35,108 nucleotides of DNA from Bryobacterales bacterium (lineage in GTDB: Bacteria; Acidobacteriota; Terriglobia; Bryobacterales; UBA6623): assembly GCA_028819575.1 (NCBI GenBank), contig JAPPLB010000033.1:1-35108 (forward strand), read 5' to 3'. Made by a program: the position numbers and the translations under genes. The notes under the pieces were generated by a model. It made no database searches. It saw only the letters and a program-made list of their open reading frames with translations, and was not told the origin of the DNA. This document shows, in pieces, positions 16,578 through 24,620 of the stretch (within the stretch, counting starts at the first letter, position 1; each line of letters starts with the position of its first letter).

Positions 16578-18964
16578 AGAGCCCCGACGAGCCGCGGCGC
16601 GAAAAGGAGCCGCCGCGGGACCGCATCTCGCGCCTGTGCGGGGCCATTCTGCGGATCAGCACGAGCCTCGACCTCAACACCGTTCTGCGCGAAGTCGTCG
16701 ACAGCGCCCGCACTCTGACCGGAGCCCGCTACGGCATAATCACGATCTTCGACGACCCGGGACAGGCCCAGGACTTCGTCAGCTCCGGCATAACGGCGGA
16801 AGAGCACAGCGAGATGGCCGCATGGCCGGACGGTCCGCGGCTCCTGGAGCACTTCCGGAAACTCGCGGGACCGTTGAGGCTGCGGGACCTGCACGCATAC
16901 GTTCGGTCGCTCGGCTTCTCCTCGGACTTGATGAAGTCGAAGACCTTGCAGGCAACGCCGATACGGTACCGGGACGAGCACGTCGGCATCTTCTTTCTGG
17001 CCGAGAAGGAAGACGGCCCCGAGTTCACGGACGAGGACGAAGAGATCCTGGTGTTGTTCGCCTCGCAGGCGGCGTTGGCGATCGCCAACGCCCGCGCCTA
17101 CCGGGACGAGCAGCGGGCGCGGGCCGACCTGGAGGCCCTGATCGAGACCTCGCCCGTGGGCGTCGTCGTCTTCGATGCCAAGAGCGGCAGTTTCAAGTCG
17201 TTCAATCGGGAGGCGAGGCGGATTGCGGAGAGCCTGCGCATGCCGGGACGCACCCTGGAGGAGCTGCTGGAGGTGATCACGTTCCGGTGTAGCGATGGGC
17301 GGGAGTTCGACCTCAACCAGTTCCCGCTTTCGCAGGAGCTGAGCAACTCCGTGGCGGTGCGCGCCGAGGAGGTCGTGATCTCGATTCCTGACGGCCGGAG
17401 CGTCACGACGCTGGTCAACGCCACGCCGATCAAGTCGGCGACAGGCGAGAACGAGTCACTCGTCGTCACCTTTCAGGACCTGGCGCCGCTCGAGGAGCTG
17501 GAGCGCATGCGTACCGAATTCCTGAGCCTGGTGAGCCATGAGCTGCGGACGCCGCTGATCTCGATCAAGGGCTCGACGGCAACCGTGCTGGGCGCCTCGG
17601 CCGCCCTGGACCCTGAGGAGATGCTGCAGTTCTTCCGGGTCATCGACGAGCAGGCCGATCACATGCGCGGTCTGCTCGGTGACCTTCTGGATGCGGGGCG
17701 CATCGAAGCGGGCAAGTTCTCGGTCTCACCCGAGCCGGTGGAGGTGGCCGGCCTGGTGGACCAGGCCAGGAACACTTTCCAGAGCGGCGTCAGCCGGCAC
17801 ACGATCCTCATCGACCTGCCGCCGGACCTGCCCCGGGTTCTGGCCGACCGGCGGCGCATCGTGCAGGTCCTCAACAATCTCTTCGCTAACGCTGCGCGGC
17901 ACTCTCCCGAGTCGTCAACCATCCGGGTCGCCGCGGCGCGGGACGGCGTCAACGTTGCGATCTCGGTATCCGACGAGGGCAGGGGGGTGCCCCCTGAACA
18001 GCTTCCGCACCTGTTCCGCAAGCACGCCGGTGTGGCCGCCGGTGACCGGCGGCAGAGGGGCCGGGGAGAAGGCCTGGGCCTGTCCATCTCGAAGGGGCTG
18101 GTCGAGGCGCACGGGGGCCGCATCTGGGCCGAGAGCGGCGCGGAGGGCCGCGGCACGCGGTTCAGCTTTACGATTCCGGTGGCCGAAGAGGCCGCAGACA
18201 GCGCCGCGGCCGCATACACCCCGAGCCGTTCCCGCTGGCCTCGGGAAGGGCAGGAGCCGCTGCGCATCCTGGCGGTCGATGGTGACCCTCAGACGCTGCG
18301 GTACGTTCGGGATGCTCTCGAGCCGGACGGCTACGCCGTGTTGGTGACGGGCGACCCGCAGGAGATGTCCGGACTCATCAAGACGCACAAACCCCAACTG
18401 GTCCTGCTGGATCTGGTGCTGCCCGGAACCGATGGCATCGAGTTGATGCAGAGTGTTCCCGAGCTGGCCGATCTGCCGGTCATTTTCATCTCCGTCTACG
18501 GCCGGGACGAGACGGTCGCCAAGGCACTGGACGCCGGAGCCGCCGATTACATCGTCAAGCCCTTCTCGCCGACGGAGCTGACGGCGAGAGTGCGGGCTGC
18601 CTTGCGCCGGCAGGCGGAACCGGAGCCCTTCCTGCTGAAGGACCTGGCTATCCATTACGATCAACGCCTTGTCACCTTGGCAGGCCGTCCGGTGGAGTTG
18701 ACGGCCACCGAGTACGAGCTGCTGCGCTTGCTCGCGCTCAATGCCGGACGGGTGATGACCTACGAAGTCCTTCTGCAGCGGGTGTGGGGCGGCTGGGACC
18801 CCGCCGGCTCGAATCGCGTGCGCGCCTTCGTGAAGAAGCTCCGCCGCAAGCTGGGTGACGATGCCGACAAGCCGGCCTACATCATTACCGAGCGAGCAGT
18901 CGGCTACCGCATGCCCGCACCGGGTGACCCTCTGCCCACCCCGCTGAACATGCCGGCGGATTGA
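16574..18964 (+). CDS. Soluble hybrid sensor kinase with C-terminal OmpR-type response regulator
   Basis: 796 aa that combine a whole two-component system in one chain. Domains in order: GAF (about 20-175), PAS (183-303), HisKA with H322 in SHELRTP, and HATPase with N-box NNLFANAARHS, G1 DEGRG and G2 GRGEGLGLS (to about 535). A linker leads to a receiver domain (563-677) with D569/D571, phospho-acceptor D613 in LLDLVLPG, S640 and K662. A winged helix (686-780) with ELTATEYELLRLL and RVRAFVKKLRRKLGDD completes it. No membrane segment is seen, so sensing is cytosolic. The TTG start is set by GGAGGG 7 nt upstream and by the start of homology. The kinase half resembles KdpD and the regulator half KdpE, fused kinase-first. 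Nearby 11-bp-step boxes suggest autoregulation. Confidence 0.92.
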   Translation: MKSPDEPRREKEPPRDRISRLCGAILRISTSLDLNTVLREVVDSARTLTGARYGIITIFDDPGQAQDFVSSGITAEEHSEMAAWPDGPRLLEHFRKLAGPLRLRDLHAYVRSLGFSSDLMKSKTLQATPIRYRDEHVGIFFLAEKEDGPEFTDEDEEILVLFASQAALAIANARAYRDEQRARADLEALIETSPVGVVVFDAKSGSFKSFNREARRIAESLRMPGRTLEELLEVITFRCSDGREFDLNQFPLSQELSNSVAVRAEEVVISIPDGRSVTTLVNATPIKSATGENESLVVTFQDLAPLEELERMRTEFLSLVSHELRTPLISIKGSTATVLGASAALDPEEMLQFFRVIDEQADHMRGLLGDLLDAGRIEAGKFSVSPEPVEVAGLVDQARNTFQSGVSRHTILIDLPPDLPRVLADRRRIVQVLNNLFANAARHSPESSTIRVAAARDGVNVAISVSDEGRGVPPEQLPHLFRKHAGVAAGDRRQRGRGEGLGLSISKGLVEAHGGRIWAESGAEGRGTRFSFTIPVAEEAADSAAAAYTPSRSRWPREGQEPLRILAVDGDPQTLRYVRDALEPDGYAVLVTGDPQEMSGLIKTHKPQLVLLDLVLPGTDGIELMQSVPELADLPVIFISVYGRDETVAKALDAGAADYIVKPFSPTELTARVRAALRRQAEPEPFLLKDLAIHYDQRLVTLAGRPVELTATEYELLRLLALNAGRVMTYEVLLQRVWGGWDPAGSNRVRAFVKKLRRKLGDDADKPAYIITERAVGYRMPAPGDPLPTPLNMPAD

Positions 18965-19383
18965 GCAGCGCCGAACCCATGGCGGTACCGCCGGAGGCGG
19001 GTGTGTAGCAGGAAGCGAGAATCGGAAACGGCGCCCTCCTTGCACGTCGACATGGTTCTGGAACGCTGAAGCCGCGACGGCGCCGCTCGCGAAGCTGCCG
19101 GTTCGGTCAAGAAGCTGGTCGCAAGAGAAGCCGTCCCCGAAGAAAGCTACTTCTGTTCATGGAAATAGCACGCTTAAGGTCATATAATTCACGTTAAGTT
19201 CACACTGATCATATAGAGTTGTGCCATGGTGTTGGCGCATGCCTCGAGGAAGGTGCGGTTCGGTCTCTTGCCGAACGCCTTCATGCCCCGATTTGATGGT
19301 CCCAGGCATGCGATCGACGAACTCTCGTCCGCAAACATCAGATGCGTAACACATCGATTTGAAGAGCGCACAGCCAGGAAAAG
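18965..19383. other. Intergenic region downstream of the kinase-regulator
   Basis: A 419-nt gap. It holds the paired boxes at 19156-19203. Minus-strand frames (for example one with FGKRPNRTFLEACANTM) look locally protein-like but match nothing I recognise and have no start context. A GGCGGTACCGCC palindrome lies just after the kinase stop without a T-tract. Confidence 0.45.
19156..19203 (-). promoter_or_regulatory. Third pair of putative operator boxes
   Basis: On the minus strand GTGAACTTAACGTGAA starts at 19203 and GTGCTATTTCCATGAA starts at 19171. Each has the 11-bp step, and the pair is again 32 bp apart. They are 180 nt upstream of the small secreted gene at 19384 but in the opposite orientation to it. 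Confidence 0.4.
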
Positions 19384-19639
19384 ATGCACACGAAGTCCTT
19401 GAAACTCAGTGGTCTGGCAACCGTGTTGCTCATCGGGTTCAGCGGCGTGGCGCAAGCACAACGTGGAATATGACTTCCGGAACACGTATGGCTATGCCTT
19501 CATCTCAGACGGTCACGGTCAGTCGCATGGCTCTATCGCGGTCGTCGAACAAGTTAGCGGGGACTGGGCTCTGGTTCGTGTTTTTCTGACGGGTAATGGA
19601 ATCAGGCGCTCTCCTCGCTATGTCTCGATTCCTCGATAA
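19384..19639 (+). pseudogene. Small secreted protein broken by a frameshift
   Basis: ATG 19384, preceded by AGGAAAAG, encodes a textbook signal peptide: MHTKSLKLSGLATVLLIGFS and then GVAQA before Q. It runs into TGA at 19471. In the +1 frame the sequence continues as HNVEYDFRNTYGYAFISDG, then SIAVVEQVSGDWALVRVF, and stops at 19639, six bases before a strong terminator. One base too many near 19450-19465 would explain both halves. It is either a real mutation or an assembly error. The intact product would be a secreted protein of about 85 aa and unknown function. Confidence 0.5.
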
Positions 19640-19645
19640 TCTCCT

Positions 19646-19679
19646 GGCGGTTCCGCCGTACGGCGTAACCGCCTTTTTT
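19646..19679 (+). terminator. Strong Rho-independent terminator
   Basis: GGCGGTT (19646-19652) pairs with AACCGCC (19667-19673). An inner CGCCG/CGGCG stem extends it after one mismatch, around a TA tip, and six T residues follow. It lies 6 nt after the stop of the frameshifted secreted protein. Confidence 0.85.
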
Positions 19680-19680
19680 A

Positions 19681-20219
19681 CCGCAGGGTCTCCACCGGCT
19701 CCACTGACACCACCCACACCGTCAGCAAACTCGTCAAAGGAGCCACCTGCCTCTTCGAGGTAAGGGCCGTCAATCGCGCCGGCAAGAGCTTTCCCTCCAA
19801 CCGCGTCGAGGCCACTCCGCCAGCCCAGGAACCGCAAGTCTTCACCCTCCATTTCCCTCATTTCGCCCACGGCAGCGGAGCGAAGGTGAGCGGCTCGACG
19901 CGGCGCTGGAGGAGACGACGATCTCTCTGGAGCCCATCGGCCAGACGTCGTGTTTCATCGAAGGCGAGTTCACCACGACGGACACGACGGACTTCGTGGG
20001 GACGGTGTGCTGCAGTGGGCCGGCGGAGGGGTCGGGAGGAAAAAGGTTCACAGCCTGGCGGTCGAGGTGGACGGTGCCAACCGCATCTTCCCCACGCTGC
20101 CGGTCGTGCCGGTCATGGAGGGAGAACTCCGACGAGATCCGTTGTCGAAGGAACTCGTGATACAAAGAGAAGCGGGGATGGCTGGCGCCAGCCCCCGCTT
20201 GAATAGCCCAACTCAGTGA
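19681..20219 (+). pseudogene. Decayed C-terminal part of an Fn3-containing secreted protein
   Basis: Three frames in succession carry coherent protein. Frame 2 (19682 to about 19895) has an Fn3 end, TVSKLVKGATCLFEVRAVNR, then PSNRVEATPP and FPHFAHGSG. Frame 1 (about 19894-20060) has TTISLEPIGQTSCFIEGEF, then TDTTDFVGTVCC and KRFTA. Frame 3 (about 20061-20219) has AVEVDGANRIFPTLPVVPV. I recall the same tail pattern (FAHGSG, tDTtDFvGtv, LPVVPV) from large secreted proteins of acidobacterial genomes. The usual stretch after FAHGSG is missing, so there is an internal deletion plus two frame changes. No start exists, because a terminator lies immediately upstream. Confidence 0.65.
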
Positions 20220-20299
20220 ACCGTAACGGGCAAGCGGTGCTAGTCTAGCGTATTCATTCGTGTTTCCGAAGTATTGTCACCTGCCCGCGGATCAGACCT

Positions 20300-21073
20300 G
20301 TGTTCTTGCGAGACAAAGTCGTGATCGTGACCGGCGGCGCCCACGGCATCGGGCGCGCACTCTGCGAGCGGTTTGCCGCGGAAGGCGCCCGGGGAGTCGT
20401 TGTCGCGGATATTGACGATGCTCAAGCCGCTGGCGTGGCCTCGGCGATCGGCGGCTTGGCGGTCCCGACCGACGTCACGAGCGAGGCTTCGATACAAGAC
20501 CTGGTCAGGCGGACGCGCGACGAGATCGGTCCGATCGACCTGTTCTGTTCCAACGCGGGCATCATGGACAAGGGCGGCCTGGAGGTTTCCGACGAAGATT
20601 GGGACCGGATGTGGCGTATCAACTTCAGGGCGCATCTCTATGCCGCCCGTGCGGTCGTTCCCGCCATGGTCGAGCGCGGCCGCGGGTACCTGCTGTCGGT
20701 GGCCTCCGCTGCCGGATTGCTCACGCAGATCGGAGCGGCCCCGTACACGATCACCAAACACGCCGCCGTGGCGCTGGCGGAGTGGCTTGCGGTGACCTAC
20801 GGAGACGCGGGCATCAAGGTTTCCTGCCTCTGCCCCCAGGGAGTACGCACCCGGCTGCTCGCCAACGATGAGGGGCCGCTCAAGGAGATGCTTACCGAGA
20901 TCGCGCTTGCTCCGGAAGAGGTCGCCGACAGCGTCGTCAAGGGTCTGGAGGAGGAGAGGTTCCTGATTCTGCCGCACCCTGAAGTGGCCGAATACCTGCA
21001 CCGCAAGGCGGACGATCATGACCGCTGGCTAAGAGGGATGCGCAGGCTGCAAAAGAAAGTCTCGGCCCACTGA
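20300..21073 (+). CDS. SDR family NAD(P)-dependent oxidoreductase
   Basis: Classical short-chain dehydrogenase of 257 aa. The cofactor loop TGGAHGIG is at residues 11-18, and acidic residues in VADID after the second strand favour NAD over NADP. D58 lies in PTDVT, SNAG is at 84-87, the catalytic Ser is in SVASAAG near 133-136, and YTITK gives Y149 and K153. The substrate cannot be inferred; the C-terminus is charged and lengthened relative to the minimum. The start is GTG at 20300, which puts the first strand at its normal place; a ribosome site is weak. It is convergent with the M48 protease gene and stands alone. A GCTAGTCTAGC palindrome lies about 60 nt upstream. Confidence 0.9.
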   Translation: MFLRDKVVIVTGGAHGIGRALCERFAAEGARGVVVADIDDAQAAGVASAIGGLAVPTDVTSEASIQDLVRRTRDEIGPIDLFCSNAGIMDKGGLEVSDEDWDRMWRINFRAHLYAARAVVPAMVERGRGYLLSVASAAGLLTQIGAAPYTITKHAAVALAEWLAVTYGDAGIKVSCLCPQGVRTRLLANDEGPLKEMLTEIALAPEEVADSVVKGLEEERFLILPHPEVAEYLHRKADDHDRWLRGMRRLQKKVSAH

Positions 21074-21098
21074 GCCGGGCATCGAAGACAGCAGCGCC

Positions 21099-22118
21099 TT
21101 ATTTGCGTTTCAGCTTCGGACGCTCGTCCTCTTCGCTGTCTTCGACCGGCTCGTCACTGGCCTCGATGGGGTCCGTCGAGATCGTACCGCCGCCCCGCCG
21201 CAGGATGGGACCGCGCCGGCGCACGGGTTTTTCCTCTCTCTCCAGCCGGGCCAAATGAAGAAACCTCTCTTTTACATCCAGGAACTCGGAACGGTCGACG
21301 ACGTACTCCGGCTTGGCGGGCAGGATGCGGTCGATCTCTTTCTGCGTTCTGGCAATGCGGTCGTCGGTGAGCGGATGGCTGCGGAACACCTGGGCGAGCG
21401 CGCCCGGCTTGGTTTTCTCCATGGTCTGGAGCTTCTCGAAGAAATCTACGAAAGCAATGGGGTCGTACCCCGCCTTGTAAAGATACTGCACGCCGAGATA
21501 GTCGGCTTCCGCTTCCATGCTCTTCGAGAATTGAAGGAACGTCGCGGGAATGGCGAAGGCGGCCGCTTGCTGTATGCCAAACCCCGTCCAGCCGCCTGTC
21601 AGGATCACAAGCGGAATGATCCCCAAGTTGGCCAATTGGCCTCGTGTTGCCTGGCGTGTGCCGTGCCGCGCCGCGACATGCGCGATCTCATGCGCCAGAA
21701 CGCCCGCCACCTCGCTCTCGGTCTCGGCCTTTACCAGCAGGCCGGTGTTGACGAAAATGAACCCCCCGGGAAGAGCAAAGGCGTTGACCGCGTCATTGTC
21801 CACGACCTTGAACTGGAACGGCACCTTCGCGTCGGAGTTCCGAACCAGGTTCTGACCGATGCGGTTGACGTACTCGGAAATGATGGGGTCGCGGACCATC
21901 TTTGACGTCCGCTCGACTTCGTCGGCATACGACTTGCCGAGGGCGATCTCCTTTTCGAGCGAATAGAAGTTGACCTTGCCGTCGACATCGCGCTCGCCGA
22001 TGGCTTCGATGTCGTCCTTCTTCTTCTTTTTCTTCTTGGGCCGGTTATCCTTCGCGAAGAGCAGTCCCGGAAGAGCCAGGACCAACACGACGATGAGAAA
22101 CCACTTGCGAGCATTCAT
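21099..22118 (-). CDS. Secreted or membrane-anchored M48 family metalloprotease
   Basis: Zinc endopeptidase of the BepA/LoiP-like M48 group, likely periplasmic, where relatives degrade misassembled envelope proteins. It is 339 aa from ATG 22118, with GGAGGACC in front. The annotatable longer frame starting at 22172 lacks a ribosome site. The N-terminal hydrophobic segment FLIVVLVLALPGLLFA is a signal peptide. A seven-lysine run at 28-34 follows. The zinc motif HEIAH is at 143-147, with the third ligand Glu in SMEAEAD (about 202). FRSHPLTDDRI is the usual M48 C-terminal signature. A charged, disordered tail follows. A TACAAT -10-like hexamer is at 22171-22176. Confidence 0.92.
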   Translation of the reverse strand: MNARKWFLIVVLVLALPGLLFAKDNRPKKKKKKKDDIEAIGERDVDGKVNFYSLEKEIALGKSYADEVERTSKMVRDPIISEYVNRIGQNLVRNSDAKVPFQFKVVDNDAVNAFALPGGFIFVNTGLLVKAETESEVAGVLAHEIAHVAARHGTRQATRGQLANLGIIPLVILTGGWTGFGIQQAAAFAIPATFLQFSKSMEAEADYLGVQYLYKAGYDPIAFVDFFEKLQTMEKTKPGALAQVFRSHPLTDDRIARTQKEIDRILPAKPEYVVDRSEFLDVKERFLHLARLEREEKPVRRRGPILRRGGGTISTDPIEASDEPVEDSEEDERPKLKRK

Positions 22119-22269
22119 GACAGGTCCTCCCCGAGCGCGCATCCGGCCACCGGCAGCATGGGCCACCCTCATTGTAGACCTCGAATGGTCCGATCGGACG
22201 TGGCGGCGTAATTTTGTTCACCTTGCGTTCGAACCGCGGGTTCGACCGCCGTCGTTTTCTTCGATCACC

Positions 22270-23349
22270 CTAATCGGCGGGGGCCTGCCGCTCGACGCCA
22301 AGGCCGTGATTGTCGTACTGATAGTGCAGCGCCAGAAGGTCTCGTCCGAAATCGCCTGCGAAGTCGCGCCAGACGGTGTGGGAGTGGTTCGCGTCGTTCT
22401 GGGTGTTGTCGTATTCGATAAGGAACTTCGGCCCCTGGATGCGATAGTAATCGCCCTTGCCGGCATCACCCGGCCCCGCCCAAGCGAAGAGAAGATCGGA
22501 GTGCGCCGTCGCCTTGACAACTTTGCGGCGTTCGGCAGCGATCGAGGCCGGTACATTGCTTACGTACTGCTCGATCAGAGCCGTCAGAGTCTCGCGCTGC
22601 TTCGCGGTCATCTCCGATGCCGCCAGACCGCGCGGTTGGTCTTCGAGCATTGCACGCGTGTCGGCGCGCGTAAGGATATCGTCGTAGGCAACGTCGGCAA
22701 CGATGGCGGAATTTTGTTGCTTGTCGTTCAGCGACTTCAGGAGTTCTCTGGCAAGGTCTTCCTCCGCGCCGAGTGAGCGAAAACCACCCGACACTTTGTG
22801 AGGATTGGCCCCGAAGAACGTCGGCGAGGCCGAAACGAGCTTGCCGTTCTGCAAGGTGTAGTGCAACGAGACGTGGTGACCCTCAACCCGCCAGCCCCAG
22901 TTGCCCGACATCGCAGGCGTGCCGAACACCGTGAAGTAGTACTTCTCGACATCCCGGCGACCGGCGGTGTCGTTTTCCTTGACACGCAGAATTTCTTCCA
23001 GGCTCATGATCGTCAGAGCCTTCGTCAAGCCGTCGGTGCTCAAACCGGATGCGAGCAGGGCATTCGCCAGGCTGCGCTGCCGAGGGTTCATGTTCTTGTA
23101 GGTCAAGCCGCGGCGGCCGTAGCCGTACGTATTCTGGAAACTGCTGTCCGGGACAAAATGCCACTGTTGGCGGTCTTTCGCATTGAAGTCGCCCTTGGCC
23201 TTGGAGCGTCCCGAATCGTCGAGCGCATGGAGAAAGCGGTTGGCGGCCAGCTCCATCCTCTTTTCCGTCGACACTTTTTCGTACGCGATCGATAGGGCGG
23301 CGATCCCCGCCGCCAGAATCAATACTCGAACCAACAATTGCCTGCGCAT
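22270..23349 (-). CDS. DUF3500 family secreted protein
   Basis: 359 aa from ATG 23349, with GGGGAGG in front; the longer frame to 23418 has no ribosome site. An N-terminal hydrophobic segment (LLVRVLILAAGIAALSIAY) acts as a signal or anchor. Landmarks are WHFVPD, RRGLTYKNMNPRQRSLANAL, YYFTVFGTP, WGWRVEGHHVSLHYT and, near the end, SHTVWRDFAGDFGRDLLALH, all typical of DUF3500. The histidine-rich ends suggest a metal site, but the function of the family is unknown. It is divergent from the next gene; a TATAAT hexamer at 23381-23386 is its probable -10. Confidence 0.85.
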   Translation of the reverse strand: MRRQLLVRVLILAAGIAALSIAYEKVSTEKRMELAANRFLHALDDSGRSKAKGDFNAKDRQQWHFVPDSSFQNTYGYGRRGLTYKNMNPRQRSLANALLASGLSTDGLTKALTIMSLEEILRVKENDTAGRRDVEKYYFTVFGTPAMSGNWGWRVEGHHVSLHYTLQNGKLVSASPTFFGANPHKVSGGFRSLGAEEDLARELLKSLNDKQQNSAIVADVAYDDILTRADTRAMLEDQPRGLAASEMTAKQRETLTALIEQYVSNVPASIAAERRKVVKATAHSDLLFAWAGPGDAGKGDYYRIQGPKFLIEYDNTQNDANHSHTVWRDFAGDFGRDLLALHYQYDNHGLGVERQAPAD

Positions 23350-23380
23350 CACGAACCTCCCCAGGCTCACACCACCGCAG

Positions 23381-23386
23381 ATTATA
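23381..23386 (-). promoter_or_regulatory. -10 box of the DUF3500 gene
   Basis: A perfect TATAAT on the minus strand, 31 nt upstream of the ATG at 23349, leaves room for the GGGGAGG ribosome site. No good -35 at 16-18 nt is visible. Confidence 0.45.
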
Positions 23387-23471
23387 TCGGAACAGCGCTC
23401 TACCGTAGCGCTTGTCAAGATCTTTCGCGTTGATCGAGAGCTCGAGAAGGTGGGTTTCGAAGTCCGTTGGC

Positions 23472-23477
23472 TAGAAT
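23472..23477 (+). promoter_or_regulatory. -10-like TAGAAT directly before a start codon
   Basis: TAGAAT ends only 6 nt before the ATG at 23484. If used, transcription would start at or beside the start codon, giving a leaderless mRNA. The same hexamer recurs upstream of the genes starting at 28200, 25511 and 32406. Confidence 0.4.
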
Positions 23478-23483
23478 AGGGTC

Positions 23484-24557
23484 ATGCCGGTCGTGCGGCT
23501 GCTGAGCGTGTTCCTGATCGCCGCTCTGGTTGCGGCGCAGGCGCCGCTGACCTATCCGCAATTGCAAGATCTGCTGAAGTCATCGATTGAGCAGAATCTG
23601 CAGGACAAAGAGATCGCGAAGTATCTCAAGAGTCAGAAATTCGGTTTCGAGTTGACGGATGCGCTGATCGAGGACTTCCAGGGGTGGGGCATTGGCCCGC
23701 GGACGCTGCGAACGCTGCGTGAACTGCAACCGGCAACCAAGGGATTGTCGGCCGCCAAGGCCCCTGCTCCCAGCGAGGCGCCGAAAGCCCCCGAGCTACC
23801 GCCCCCATCACCGGAAGAGCAGGAGCGCATCATCGAGGAAGCGCGCTCCTACGCGCTGGACTACACCTCCCGGCTGCCGGATTTCATCTGCTTGCAAATC
23901 ACGCGCCGCTTCATCGACCCGAGCGGCCTGGAAATGGATTGGCTCAAGCAGGACGAAATCAAGACAAGGGTCAGCTACTTCGATTCACACGAGAATTATG
24001 AAGTCGTCAGCATCAACAACAAGCTGACAGACGCCGGCATCCTCGAACTCGGTGGAGCCGTCAGCACTGGGGAGTTCGGCAGCATGTTGGCGGAACTCTT
24101 CGATCCGAAGACACAAGCGGATTTCCGGTGGGCGCGCCACTCGCTGCTGCGCGGACGCGGTGTCTACGTGTTCGAGTTTCAGGTGCCCCGGCACCGTTCC
24201 CGATGGTCGCTGACTTTCGAGAAGACGAACTCGATCATCACCGGGTACCGCGGGCTTGTCTATGTCGACAAGGAAACCGAGAGAGTGCTCCGCATCTACA
24301 TGCAGGCGGAGAACATCCCGACGGACTTCCCGATTCAACTCGCCCAGTCGCGTCTGGACTACGATTTCATGAAGATCAGCGGCGAGAGTTATCTTCTCCC
24401 TTTGAAGGCGCGGATGCGCATGCGGCAGGGTCGGTATCTGTCGAGGAATGACGTCGAGTTCCGTCTGTATCGCAAGTTCGCCGTCGATGCGGAAATCTCC
24501 TTCGACGAGGCTGAGAGCCTCGAACCGCTGCCCGAGGAACCTCCGGCCAGCCCGTAG
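23484..24557 (+). CDS. Secreted hypothetical protein
   Basis: 357 aa with a signal peptide (VVRLLSVFLIAALVAAQ). A helical N-terminal segment (TYPQLQDLLKSSIEQNLQD onward) follows, then a proline/alanine linker at about 90-115 and a larger beta-rich domain. That domain contains LDYTSRLPDFICLQITRRFI, FEFQVPRHRSRW and ITGYRGLVYVDKETERVLRI. The second half reads like an outer-membrane lipoprotein-sorting type fold, where a strand-turn-strand YVDKET..VLRI is common, but I cannot name a family. The ATG has no Shine-Dalgarno, and a -10-like box is almost on top of it. It is convergent with lpxC. Confidence 0.75.
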   Translation: MPVVRLLSVFLIAALVAAQAPLTYPQLQDLLKSSIEQNLQDKEIAKYLKSQKFGFELTDALIEDFQGWGIGPRTLRTLRELQPATKGLSAAKAPAPSEAPKAPELPPPSPEEQERIIEEARSYALDYTSRLPDFICLQITRRFIDPSGLEMDWLKQDEIKTRVSYFDSHENYEVVSINNKLTDAGILELGGAVSTGEFGSMLAELFDPKTQADFRWARHSLLRGRGVYVFEFQVPRHRSRWSLTFEKTNSIITGYRGLVYVDKETERVLRIYMQAENIPTDFPIQLAQSRLDYDFMKISGESYLLPLKARMRMRQGRYLSRNDVEFRLYRKFAVDAEISFDEAESLEPLPEEPPASP

Positions 24558-24620
24558 CCGGCCCATCGGAAAAAGCGCCTCCAAACCCGACCGACCTGCG
24601 GAATACCAGGCGGAGCCAGG

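Noticed and set aside
17915-19045. A 376-aa minus-strand frame opposite the kinase-regulator
   Set aside because: Long antisense frames are common in GC-rich coding DNA; the plus-strand product has full domain motifs over the same bases.
19157-19485. Minus-strand frames with a transposase-like feel (FGKRPNRTFLEACANTM)
   Set aside because: No start context, no DDE or HUH motif, no terminal repeats; insufficient to call a mobile element.
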